This document shows, piece by piece, positions 44,343 to 54,000 of a stretch of DNA of 64,000 nucleotides (positions are counted from its first letter, which is position 1; each line of letters starts with the position of its first letter). The stretch lies in the NCBI GenBank assembly GCA_016778305.1, contig JADHPT010000001.1, positions 200,457 to 264,456 of the forward strand, written 5' to 3'. The DNA is from Candidatus Poseidonia sp. (GTDB lineage Archaea; Thermoplasmatota; Poseidoniia; Poseidoniales; Poseidoniaceae). The notes below the pieces were generated by a model that did no database searches, was not told where the DNA came from, and saw only the letters and a program-made list of their open reading frames with translations. The position numbers and the translations under genes are program-made.

Positions 44343-45245
44343 ATGGAGTCGACGACCGGGACGCTGATCGGCGCGATCGGCATGGGTCTCCTTGCTTTAT
44401 CCTGGTTGGCAAGAAAGCGACCAACCCTTCGAGTTGCCCAAATCGGATGGGTCTGTGTAGGTCTTTACTTTTTCAATCAATCATGGGTATATTTGGGTCA
44501 TGATGATATCATTTTAACCGTCATGTGTGCACTCACGCTACCGCTCTCGGTGGCGATGGCGTGGTGGGAAGACAAGGCGACTGAACAACAAAAAAGCGCT
44601 ATACTGTGGGCGAGAGGGACGGTTGCATTCGCAGGTGGACCCTATCTTCTGATCGCATACGTCCCTTATCTCAGCGTTTTTGCGATTTGGTTTGTAGCAA
44701 CCCAATCGGCGTGGTTCCTTGGATTTTCAACGGGACAAGAAATTGAGGTCGGCACGACTTGGGTCAATGCCAACTCGGGACGGGTTTCATGGGAGAACTG
44801 GGACGGTAATCGATGGTTTTCAACTGATTTTACAGGGGAATATGCCTTCCAATCCGAACTCATGCTCGCCGACGGGACGATGATTGGAATTAATTTCGTC
44901 TTAGCCTGCACGGCACTTCAATCAATGGTCCTTTTCATCGGGGCAATTTCAGTCTTGGACTTGCCGTGGAAAAAACGTCTTCGAGCATTGCTTCTTGTGC
45001 TACCACTTATTCATGCTCTCAATGTGTTCAGAAATGCTGGCCTCATTTGGATGCACATGACGTATACACGATGGGATTTGTGGGGATTGAGCGTTTTTGA
45101 GTTCGGCCACACCTACATCGCTCGCTTTGTGAGTTTATTCGCCATGTTCCTCATAGCACTCATCATGTTTGAAATTCTTCCGAGCATGCATCGTAATATT
45201 ATGAGTCTGAGTGAACCTGTCTTTGGGAAGAAACAGCGGGCATAG
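44343..45245 (+). CDS. Archaeosortase / exosortase-family transpeptidase
   Basis: About 300 residues with 8 or so membrane helices. LACTALQSMVLFIG places a candidate catalytic cysteine at about residue 189, and LNVFRNAG puts an arginine 41 residues later (about Arg230), the exosortase Cys/Arg layout; EFGHTYIAR supplies the third polar region. Archaeosortases cut C-terminal PGF-type signals and replace them with a lipid anchor. No PGF-CTERM protein is seen in the window. Starts TTG 44298, GTG 44337 and ATG 44343 are all possible. The extracytoplasmic loop (NANSGRVSWENWDGN) is long. Confidence 0.82.
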   Translation: MESTTGTLIGAIGMGLLALSWLARKRPTLRVAQIGWVCVGLYFFNQSWVYLGHDDIILTVMCALTLPLSVAMAWWEDKATEQQKSAILWARGTVAFAGGPYLLIAYVPYLSVFAIWFVATQSAWFLGFSTGQEIEVGTTWVNANSGRVSWENWDGNRWFSTDFTGEYAFQSELMLADGTMIGINFVLACTALQSMVLFIGAISVLDLPWKKRLRALLLVLPLIHALNVFRNAGLIWMHMTYTRWDLWGLSVFEFGHTYIARFVSLFAMFLIALIMFEILPSMHRNIMSLSEPVFGKKQRA

Positions 45246-45313
45246 GACTCTCAATTCCAAGCCATTCAGTCCAGAGGATCTTTCAACCCTCAATGCATGA
45301 AGAATTGAGTTAT

Positions 45314-45997
45314 TCAAAGCGATGAGAAAGCATTAGGTTGGTATGTCCAACGCAACGAACCCTCGGGAAGAACTGCATAATGAGCCTTAATTCTAGGTTC
45401 ATTGGCGACACGATTGTGATACTCAACCAATTGAGGATAATCTGCTAAGATCGATTTGTGGATACCATCAAAATTTCCAGAGAACAGCCCAAAGACATGC
45501 GTGAAGACTTTGAGATCTGCGATATTCATGGTCGGTGTGCTTGCAATCCATCCTGTTGAGGATTCAGAAATTTTTTCCTGAAGCAGTGTTAGACTCTTTG
45601 TGCCTTTTGCGTCAGCCTCGAACAAGGCTTCACGCACGCGTGTTCGCTCCTCTTTATCATCAATTGAAAATGTCCCGTCAAGAATACCTGAATGTGGCCC
45701 GATGCCGTCAAGGAACTCATTGACCTTAGCCGCATGATAAGGATTGGCTGGAATCAAATCACACATATTGCCCAGGTACCGCAAAATGGCAATGGATTCA
45801 GCGAGAGGGCCATCAGGTGTCTGGAGAAGAGGCACCATGCCCCAAGGCAAGGTTCCGTCGTTTTTCATCTCAGCAAACATCGTTCCGTCAATGGCTATGT
45901 CTTCCCAGTCAAGATTGGCGAGCGTAAGTGCAACTCGTGAGGCTTCTGCAAGGCCCGGTATGGGCCAATAATAGAGTTGATAGGGTTTTGATGTCAT
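45314..45997 (-). CDS. Glutathione S-transferase-like protein
   Basis: About 227 residues with the two-domain GST layout. The N-terminal thioredoxin-like part opens YQLYYWPIPGLAEASRVALTLANLDWED with a Tyr at the catalytic position; MVPLLQTPDGPLAESIAILRYL is the cis-Pro/Glu-Ser glutathione-binding segment. The helical C-terminal domain contains NIADLKVFTHVF, the usual Asp N-cap motif. The look is eukaryote-like (sigma/mu-type). Archaea generally lack glutathione, so the substrate is doubtful. ATG 45997 is used. It is divergent from the flavin oxidoreductase gene. Confidence 0.88.
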   Translation of the reverse strand: MTSKPYQLYYWPIPGLAEASRVALTLANLDWEDIAIDGTMFAEMKNDGTLPWGMVPLLQTPDGPLAESIAILRYLGNMCDLIPANPYHAAKVNEFLDGIGPHSGILDGTFSIDDKEERTRVREALFEADAKGTKSLTLLQEKISESSTGWIASTPTMNIADLKVFTHVFGLFSGNFDGIHKSILADYPQLVEYHNRVANEPRIKAHYAVLPEGSLRWTYQPNAFSSL

Positions 45998-46043
45998 GAT
46001 TCTTCCTCGTACTTCCCAGCAGAGGTTCCTATTCAATCATTGT

Positions 46044-46072
46044 GGAGGTGCGCCATGATAGCATGAACCTCC
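46044..46072. repeat. Interrupted palindrome between GST and OYE genes
   Basis: GGAGGT and ACCTCC arms flank an inner CATG/CATG pair around a 4-base ATAG loop, with an unpaired GCGC on one side. It lies in the 209-base divergent region between the GST and flavin-oxidoreductase genes. It could be an operator or an RNA hairpin in one leader. Role unknown. Confidence 0.4.
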
Positions 46073-46206
46073 TGAGTCTCAAAATCATGTCAGGAACATG
46101 AAGGTCTTCGCTCGATGCTAGCCCACATATTCAGACTCAACGACTGCAATGGCTTGTGAGTTCTCGGCTTGGAAAGAATGATGCCAGCGTTCTTCGTGGC
46201 TCTACC

Positions 46207-47298
46207 ATGCACCCCGCCCTGGCACCGTTTACCTTTCCTCGCGGTTCCCGAACGGTCAAAAATAGATGTGTTCTTGCTGCGATGACCAATAAACAGAGTC
46301 ACGACGATGGACGCCTATCGGATGAAGAAATTCGGTGGCTCACCATGCGAGCAGAAGGTGGCTTTGGTATTGTCACGACGGCGGCGGCAAACGTAAGCGA
46401 ACAGGGGAAAGGATGGGATGGTGAGTTTGGAGTTTGGTCCGACCATCACCTCCCCGGCCTCACTCAATTGGCTGCTCAAATCACGAAGTACGAGAGCATT
46501 GGTTTGGTGCAATTATTCCATGGTGGGATGAGAGCGCCTGAGTCCATTACGGGGGTTCAGCCTGTTTCTGCGAGTGAAAACGGGGGACGGGGGATGAATG
46601 GTACTGTAAGTCGTGCCTTGCGCGGTAAAGAAATTGAAGCCATCATCCTTGATTTCGGGATGGCAGCTGCTCGGTGTGAACGTGCTGGCTTCCAAGGAGT
46701 TGAGTTGCATGGAGCACACGGCTACCTTATCGCCCAATTTCTCGGTGCGAAAACCAATCGCAGAACTGACAAGTGGGGTGGAAGTCTCAGCAATCGATGG
46801 CGCTTTCTTCAATCCATCATTCGCACGGTGCGTGAACACACGAGTGATGATTTCCTTGTGGGTCTACGCCTTTCACCCGTCCTTACTTCGGCAGGTTTTG
46901 AAATTCATGATGCTTTAGAAACCGTTGAGATGTGTACCAAAACGGAACTTGATTTCATCCATGTCTCCTGTTGGGATATTGATGAAAGTGTTGAACATGA
47001 GGGCCATGTAAGGACCTACACTGAATGGTTTGAGCATGTTCTTGACGGGCGAATGCCTCTGGTTAGCACCGGCATGATATGGAATGCTGATGACGCTCAA
47101 AAAGCAATTGATCAGGGAACTGATTTTGTCGGTGTCGGCCGTGTTGGAATTGCCCATCCCAATTGGCCGGATTATCTCGAGCGTGGTTCAATTGAACCGG
47201 TAAGACCTCCGTTTTCACCGGATCATCTCACTCGCGCAGGATTGAGTCCAACATTCATCAAATACATGCGAGCTTGGGACGGTTTCGTAACTGAGTAA
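46207..47298 (+). CDS. NADH:flavin oxidoreductase (Old Yellow Enzyme family)
   Basis: About 363 residues, a single flavin-binding TIM barrel. HGAHGYLIAQFL with His168 and His171 is the substrate-binding block; NKQSHDDGRLSDEEIRW near the start and FVGVGRVGIAHPNWP at the FMN phosphate site are typical. It lacks the iron-sulfur and NAD domains of the longer 2,4-dienoyl-CoA reductases. It reduces activated double bonds; the substrate is unknown. ATG 46207 is preferred to 46156. It ends 3 bases before the convergent tRNA gene. Confidence 0.9.
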   Translation: MHPALAPFTFPRGSRTVKNRCVLAAMTNKQSHDDGRLSDEEIRWLTMRAEGGFGIVTTAAANVSEQGKGWDGEFGVWSDHHLPGLTQLAAQITKYESIGLVQLFHGGMRAPESITGVQPVSASENGGRGMNGTVSRALRGKEIEAIILDFGMAAARCERAGFQGVELHGAHGYLIAQFLGAKTNRRTDKWGGSLSNRWRFLQSIIRTVREHTSDDFLVGLRLSPVLTSAGFEIHDALETVEMCTKTELDFIHVSCWDIDESVEHEGHVRTYTEWFEHVLDGRMPLVSTGMIWNADDAQKAIDQGTDFVGVGRVGIAHPNWPDYLERGSIEPVRPPFSPDHLTRAGLSPTFIKYMRAWDGFVTE

Positions 47299-47301
47299 CA
47301 A

Positions 47302-47373
47302 CGCCCTTGCCGCGATTCGAACGCGGGTTCCTGGCTCCGGAGGCCGGGGTGATATCCACTACACTACAAGGGC
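47302..47373 (-). tRNA. tRNA-Arg (anticodon CCG)
   Basis: The minus strand folds as a cloverleaf: acceptor GCCCTTG/CAAGGGC, a three-pair D-stem, anticodon loop CTCCGGA with CCG at 34-36, and T-arm CCGCG-TTCGAAT-CGCGG, then G73. CCA is not encoded and no intron is seen. The anticodon stem has one C-A mismatch (28-42), so the structure is slightly imperfect. CCG reads the arginine codon CGG. Confidence 0.92.
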
Positions 47374-47409
47374 AGTCTTGCCACGGTGTAGAGAGTATGG
47401 AGTTTTTGC

Positions 47410-50400
47410 TCAGATTTTCGGGGACCAGGGGTCCATTGGGTCGTCACGGGTCCATAGATTGCCACTACCCGAGGGATGTTCGATTGTTTCTACACCATCA
47501 AGGATCATGCCCATGAGGTCTGTATCGGGTGCGTCCATGATCGGTTGAAGGGCAATGTTTGTTGGTGCTGGTTCAGGCAACTCGTAGGATAATTGCTGGG
47601 GATTGCTTTGAGAAGAAGGTGCTTGCTCTGAAATCATAGGCTTGCTTTCATCAAACATCGTGTTTGCTTGTTCAAATCGTGCTTCATCATCCCATTCCTT
47701 CATATCCACTGCTTCGGGTTGGTTTGAACGCATGAAGGCGAATAAGAGGCCGGCAAGGAGGATAAAGACCAAACCTGCAGAGGCATAGAGAATATCATTT
47801 GAAACACTCGCAACGATGTCAGCGTTATCCCCTACACCGTCACCATCAGTATCCTTGGATTCGTCTGGATTGTCCGGGAAGGCGTCTTTTTCATCTGGTA
47901 CACCGTCTCCATCACCGTCAAATGCGTCAAATGTCGTCTCACAAAGGACCAGAAGCAATTCAAGTTCTTCCTCATCAATATCTTCGTCGCCGTTTGCATT
48001 GATGGCTTCAAAATCATAGGAATTAGCCCATTGATGCCCCTCAAGGGATTGGATTGTCACACGTTCTCTTCCTTGAGAAAAGGCATCAAAAACATGCACT
48101 AATTCGGGTTGGCAAGAACATCGGTGTTGTAGATATTCACGGTACTCAATGACTTCATCACCGTTCAGATCCATTTTGTTTCGGTCGTCAGATGATGCAT
48201 CAATATTGTTGATTTCAGAACCTTCTAACAGACCCGTGGCATCAAGGTCGAGTTTGGTGAACATATTTTTCGCATCTTCGGAACAACCGACGACTTCAGT
48301 TGGTTCAACCGGTTCAACTGGCTCGATTGGGAAATCTGTTTCAACCCATCGCGCTACCAAACCGAACTCTTCAGCGTCGCTAACACCACGTATCGTGATA
48401 TCCATTCGGCCGTTCATTGGAAGTTCAAGGGTGACCACGTGATTGGTCCCTGACATTCCTCCCTTAATGGTGACGTCAGAGGTATCGGTATCAACTCCTG
48501 CACCTGGGCCAGGCCGGCCTCCACCCGTGAAAATAACCTCATATTGAACACCATCAATAAGGATCTGAATATCTCCTGAACCCCCATAGGTTTCCACTTG
48601 GAAGTACTCTCCTGGTTCAGCAAGCATGGAATAAAACTCAATGGAACCGTCTTTTCCAACGCTGATGCCATCAAGTGGTTCATCGTTGAAGAGTTCAATG
48701 GGGATTCCATCGTAATCCCAAACATAGCGGTCAGCAAATTCAGCGACGATGTTGACGCCAGTGAATGCGGAATCGGTGGTGAGTAAGATGTACCACCAGC
48801 CAGGCGTAGGGTCATTGAACGCAATTCGATCTTCAGCACCCTCTGATGTCGAATGGTGTTCGTAGGTAGATTTGGTAGGTGCTTGATCCAACCTCATGAA
48901 AAGTGCAGCTTCACCTGCTCCATCAGAGAGGTCAATAATGAGGCGTTCGGTATCTTGAGGGACATTCACTTTGAAGTATTGTGAAAGACCCTTGTAGCCG
49001 CTGATCAAGCCATATTCAACACCTGGAGTAAGCGTAATTGCATCATCAGGCTCGACGTTATCTGGAGGGTAAACAAAGTCTGCGACGATGGTAAACTCAC
49101 GAGCGTTGCGGAATGAATATGCGGTGATATAATAGAGGCCGGGTTCGACATCAAAGAGGTGAACTTCTTCGTTATTTCCTTGATTGGTTGACCAGGCTTC
49201 AAGGATGGGAGTTTGCTCTTTGCCATCTTCATCAAACTCTACCGGTTCTTCATTTCCCCACCATCCTGTTGGAGTAGGTGGACTGTAGTAGGAAATCCCG
49301 ATGTCAATATTGCCCATGCCTCCATAGGTTCTGACACGCAAATCTGCAAGAGGTTCTGTAACGTTGACATAGTAATAATTCGCACCAATATCTCCATTGC
49401 CGCTAAAGACCTCTTGATTGGTGACAGGGATACTCTCCATGAGTTCGGTCATGTCGTCAAGGGTCGGTGGAGGGTCGGCAATATCCGCATCTAATTCGAT
49501 AATCAAGTCAGTGACATCCGTGTCCAGAACCATCGTGAACCACATGGTGCCTTCATCGGGCCATGACCATTGATTGAAAATAAAACCAAATTGGGCTTCC
49601 ACAACGGAGTCGTGATTCCACTCGTCAGGAATTTCTTGGGATTGGCTGTAGAGTGTGTAAGCAGTCATTGATTCAAAATCATCAAACTTGATCGAATAAG
49701 AAGACCATGATAGCGTACGTGTATATTCTTCGATTTCAGTGAAAAAGAGCAGCGTATCGCCAGCAGATGCCTCGTCGAGGTCATAGGAATCACCAATGAA
49801 TAACTCAACGGCTTGAGCGACAATACTCCCGTCGGGCATAACCCAATCTGCGCCTTCAATGAAACCTTCTCGGGTGCCGCTATCGAATTCATCGGTAGTG
49901 AGGTCTCCTTCGCCTTCCGAAAAGCTCCAGTGTGAAATTAAGTCCCAAGTATCAACAGGCGTAGAATCGGATTTAATCGAAATTGAGATATTGTCCATCA
50001 AGCCTTCAAAATAATTGCATTCACAACCCGCCCCCATGCGTGCGAGATAGAGTTCATCACAATCTTCTCCCGATGTAAAGCAGTCGTTTGAACCGAAATC
50101 ACCGACCGGAATCGTTGCTTTGTCAGCACCAAAGGTACCAGCAGATTCTCCGTTGATGAAAAATTCCCCACCAACACCACGCTCAAGGCGAACTTCAACG
50201 TGAGACCAAGTTTCAACATCAACGGACATGTTGGCATTCGGGTGTTTGGAAAGACTGTATTCTGATGCATAGGCAAGAGTACCCTCGTTGAGGTACATGC
50301 CCCAACCGTAATCACCTTTCATCATGATGAATTGAATGTTTTCATCGTGATATGGAAAAACCCAGGCCTCAAGTGAAAGATGAGTGGCATTTGTCACATT

Positions 50401-50976
50401 CAGGTGTTCATCATGGCCGCTCACAACATGGTCACCATCCCCATTGAAGCGGAGAGAATAGTCGGCGCCAGGCCCGATTTCTACGATTCCATAAACTGGG
50501 AAATATTGAGGGTCATTCTCCAAATCATTCCATGTCCCGGGCATGATGTTACCCATATTGGTACTCGCGATGTGAACATAATCTTCATCCCCACCAGCAG
50601 AAGGTTGTGCTTCGCCCCAGTTACGATAGAGGAAGGGTGTCCCGTCATGCCAGCGGTAATCGCCTTCTCCAGCAAGGTCTGACAAACCGGTCCAAAGGTG
50701 ACGGGATTGGTTGTCCCATGATGCAAAGGTGTCAAAGAGCCACGTGTTTTCTGTTTCATCATCAACAGTGGTCAAAAATCCATCAAGCGATCGAGCGTAG
50801 GAAGCAGAATCTTCCCACGATGCTGCAGAGAGCAGATGATACGTGTTGTTATTTTCAGGATTAACGGCGGTGTGAAGCACCTCGATGCTATCGGTTGCTT
50901 GAGATTGAGCAGACCCAAGCATGGGTGTTGCGAGGCTCAAAAGGAAAATGAAAACGATGCAAAGTGACTTCTTCAT
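47410..50976 (-). CDS. Large secreted/anchored surface protein: C-lectin, LamG, PPC and EF-hand domains
   Basis: About 1188 residues. Signal peptide MKKSLCIVFIFLLSLATPMLGSAQ at ATG 50976; C-type lectin-like domain (about 45-170; WTGLSD, WNDLEND); a concanavalin/LamG domain (about 175-360); then several PPC-like beta sandwiches (YYYVNVTEPLADLRVRTYGG, SQYFKVNVPQDTERL). Near the end are EF-hand/thrombospondin-type calcium loops (DLDATGLLEGSE, DGDGDGVPDEKDAFPDN, DTDGDGVGDNADI), one membrane helix (LYASAGLVFILLAGLLFAFM) and an 80-residue cytoplasmic tail. It is likely a Ca2+-dependent surface adhesin or glycan binder. The anchor is a normal helix, not a sortase signal. It lies between the tRNA and the Lhr gene. 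Confidence 0.9.
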   Translation of the reverse strand: MKKSLCIVFIFLLSLATPMLGSAQSQATDSIEVLHTAVNPENNNTYHLLSAASWEDSASYARSLDGFLTTVDDETENTWLFDTFASWDNQSRHLWTGLSDLAGEGDYRWHDGTPFLYRNWGEAQPSAGGDEDYVHIASTNMGNIMPGTWNDLENDPQYFPVYGIVEIGPGADYSLRFNGDGDHVVSGHDEHLNVTNATHLSLEAWVFPYHDENIQFIMMKGDYGWGMYLNEGTLAYASEYSLSKHPNANMSVDVETWSHVEVRLERGVGGEFFINGESAGTFGADKATIPVGDFGSNDCFTSGEDCDELYLARMGAGCECNYFEGLMDNISISIKSDSTPVDTWDLISHWSFSEGEGDLTTDEFDSGTREGFIEGADWVMPDGSIVAQAVELFIGDSYDLDEASAGDTLLFFTEIEEYTRTLSWSSYSIKFDDFESMTAYTLYSQSQEIPDEWNHDSVVEAQFGFIFNQWSWPDEGTMWFTMVLDTDVTDLIIELDADIADPPPTLDDMTELMESIPVTNQEVFSGNGDIGANYYYVNVTEPLADLRVRTYGGMGNIDIGISYYSPPTPTGWWGNEEPVEFDEDGKEQTPILEAWSTNQGNNEEVHLFDVEPGLYYITAYSFRNAREFTIVADFVYPPDNVEPDDAITLTPGVEYGLISGYKGLSQYFKVNVPQDTERLIIDLSDGAGEAALFMRLDQAPTKSTYEHHSTSEGAEDRIAFNDPTPGWWYILLTTDSAFTGVNIVAEFADRYVWDYDGIPIELFNDEPLDGISVGKDGSIEFYSMLAEPGEYFQVETYGGSGDIQILIDGVQYEVIFTGGGRPGPGAGVDTDTSDVTIKGGMSGTNHVVTLELPMNGRMDITIRGVSDAEEFGLVARWVETDFPIEPVEPVEPTEVVGCSEDAKNMFTKLDLDATGLLEGSEINNIDASSDDRNKMDLNGDEVIEYREYLQHRCSCQPELVHVFDAFSQGRERVTIQSLEGHQWANSYDFEAINANGDEDIDEEELELLLVLCETTFDAFDGDGDGVPDEKDAFPDNPDESKDTDGDGVGDNADIVASVSNDILYASAGLVFILLAGLLFAFMRSNQPEAVDMKEWDDEARFEQANTMFDESKPMISEQAPSSQSNPQQLSYELPEPAPTNIALQPIMDAPDTDLMGMILDGVETIEHPSGSGNLWTRDDPMDPWSPKI

Positions 50977-51004
50977 GGTGGTGACACATCTACGGTCCCT
51001 TATC

Positions 51005-51028
51005 AAAAAATTGGTTCAACGATTGAAC
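51005..51028 (-). terminator. Candidate terminator after the Lhr-like gene
   Basis: On the minus strand GTTCAA-TCG-TTGAAC is a perfect 6-pair hairpin with a 3-base loop, followed 4 bases later by TTTTTT. It lies 20 bases past the stop of the Lhr-like gene and before the surface-protein start. Archaeal termination needs mainly the T-run, so the hairpin may be incidental or an operator for the next gene. Confidence 0.4.
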
Positions 51029-51048
51029 AAAAAGCGAGGATTCACCGC

Positions 51049-54000
51049 TTATTGTAACTTTTTCCCACCAATGCGAAGATCCGTCTGAAGTGGCATTTGG
51101 TGTTCCCAGGCAAATTCTTTCACAATACGCCATGCTTTCTCAGATCCTTCATAATCCTTGACATCGATGATCTTATTTCGAGTGTTGGCTTTGAAAGCTG
51201 CAACTGGCTCTGCATTGCGGAAGACAAGGTACGCCGAACCAAAACCAAATCGTTCCTTCATAATATCAGCAAAATAAGGAGCGATTGGATCCGATGGTGG
51301 AAGGACGAAATCTCGTATCGAAGGGATGTTACGGGCTTCCTCAAGCAATTCTTTTCTCCCCCAGCAAACCTGGTGGAAATCCTCGATTAAGAAACCCTTG
51401 ACCAGTGTTTCATCTTCTTCAAATGAGTTGAGGACGACTTTCAATTCTTCAGGTTTGAATGAGGGCCCCGATAATTGAGTCAATTGTCGAAGAGTGATCA
51501 CGGGATATTGCTCTACGAGTTTGCGAATAAATTCCTTTCGTAATTCTGCCCTGTCCACGTTTTCAGGGACGAAGACACTTCGGAATCCACCACGGTAATC
51601 TTGGACGATGTGGCCCGATCGTATCAAAGGTTGAATCAATTTTCTAAACTCAGACTGGGAAAGTGCGTGTCGTTCTTTGAAAAGATTCGGATCGGAGTGA
51701 CCGCTGAAAAATTCGACAATGTCCCACAATTCTTCGTCCGCTGCTTGATTTCGTATCGCCAGTATTTCTTGGAAGTGTTCGTAAGAAGCCCAAACTTGGT
51801 GCCCTCGTAAATTGACACCTTGGTGAAGACGATTGGCACTCGCCATACTTTTGAGGTCTACACGATAGAGTTCACAGCGCCCTCGCAAAGCAAAGTCATC
51901 ACGAATTTCTGTGACTTTCTTCAGGGCTTGGAGTTCGTTTTCATGCCGTGTTGACTGATGCAAATGATGGCGGTGGAACAGAGCACGTTCGGCTATTTCC
52001 CGGGGTTGTGGGTCGACGACTGCCCCACGAATCATTCGCTCTCCAGTCACTTTGAATCCAATACCCCCCAGAGCACTTCTCGTAGCATCATCAATGTCAC
52101 TTATTGGCTCACTGTTGAAATTCGAAAGCACTGCCACGTCAACCAGTTGCGCAGCGTGGTTATTCAGGAGGACATCAAAGGCCTTACAGAACTCATCTAA
52201 ATAGGCGGTTGGAACGTGTAAATCTTTGATTTCAAGATAATCATTAACTTTGAACATCAAAACCTTTCCAATGGGATCAACACCCTTGAAGATCGGGAGA
52301 TACCAACCACGATCAAGGACACTGCGAACTTCCCAAATAAAGCGAGATACATAGGGATCTGACTGTGTTAGGATTCGTACACTGCGATCCTCTCTGCGAG
52401 GGCGTTGTAACAACTCAACTTCATCTGGAGCACAGAAGAAGGCCTCGGGTTCTGGAACCAGAGCCATCACACGAGCAATACGCTTGTCTCGTTCAAGGTT
52501 CATGAGGGCAATCGTCAATTCTTCAAAACTACGAGAGACATAGAATCTCAAGGTACTAGCACGGACTGGACCCATACGGCGTATGACTTCTTCTAGAGCG
52601 TCTTCAAAGGACATTGGAGGATATACATCGTGAACCCGATGGAAAAGTGAAAGTCGCCGACGGCGGCCTGCTACCTCCTCAAATTGTTTCACGACCAGCA
52701 TTTGACGCTCAAGATTACTCAAGGCATTTTTGAGATCGCGCTGCAGTGCTTTGTGTTCATCGCCCTTAGGATAACTCGCCATAATCTCTTGGCGTGTGAC
52801 GTTTTCACCGGGTGGTATTTTCGTGAGGATTTCCTCTTCCATTGGACCGATCCAAGCTTCAGGTTTCAATCCGAGAAGCATGGAAATATTGCGCCGTGTC
52901 GTGTAGCCGATACGGTTGTGCAACAAGCGACCCATGATCACATCTGAATCGAGTTGAACGTCTTTCCAGTCACTGAATTTGAATTCATGAACCCTGTACA
53001 GCAATTCCTGCTGCTTTTGGAACAATACGTGCTCGTTGAATGCCGTAAAACTATCATCATAATGCTTGAAGGATTTTTCAAGCACCATATTCTGTATCCA
53101 ACGGTATTCTACAACTTCTTCTTCTCCACCTGTTAATTGGTGTTCATCTATTTTGAGAATGTATTCGGCCTCATCAGTCTGTAAATAAAATCCAACAGAA
53201 ACAACGTTACGGGATTCAAGATTCAGCAGCGCACGCTCAATCAATAATTGCGGGAAAGGCAAGCGTTCAACCATTTCATCGGCCGTTTTGGGACCTTCGG
53301 AACCAAGCATTTCAATGATCTTTACTCGAAGTGCTTCTTGCGGATCGCCCAATTCGTGTTCCTTCCATTCAGTGGGCTTGGTGCCATCGAAGCTAACGGC
53401 GACCTTGAAACTCAACCCTCGAGTATGAAGTTCAAGCAAATTTTCAACATCCTTACCACCGTTGACTGCTAAACAACCGAGCGTTCCGTGTATCTCTGCC
53501 ATGTAAGGCGTAAACCATTTTCCGTCCAATTCTTCCTGACCTGTTCCTTCTACCTTGGTTATTTCACCGGATTGAGCCAATTCCTCAACCCAAGAACGAA
53601 TCGTTTCAAGTGGGACATTGTTGAGTTTTTCTTTGTAGAGAGGATTGTTGAATTCACGATCCAAGCCTCCACCATGGCTCATGAGTCGATAGAGGCCTTT
53701 GGCATTGGTGGGAACCGGTGCTTTGTCGAGATAGAAAGCATTGAGTTGCTCCTGTGAGAGTTCGGTTGCAAGAGAACGAGTTCCAAGGAGACGTTGTAAA
53801 ATGGCTGGATCGATATCCTTGACCAAAAATGCCCGCGTCTTCATGGACATCAGATCTTCAAATGCCGACATAAACAAGGACATGCCGAGCCTTGATGGAA
53901 CGACCACTTTCGTATGAACGATGCGGGCATCGCCTGAGGCACATGCCGATAGGAAATGTTCGAGCCCAATGAGGTCTATGTCACCGAACATAATTTCATT

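Noticed and set aside
47410-47600. Possible PGF-CTERM anchor on the surface protein as an archaeosortase target
   Set aside because: The last membrane helix is followed by about 80 cytoplasmic residues and lacks a PGF-type motif, so it is a normal anchor.
48149-48442. 97-residue plus-strand ORF with repeated Ser/Thr/Gly (TTSVGSTGSTGSIGKSV)
   Set aside because: It is the complement of the Pro/Val/Glu linker (EPVEPVEPTE) of the surface protein.
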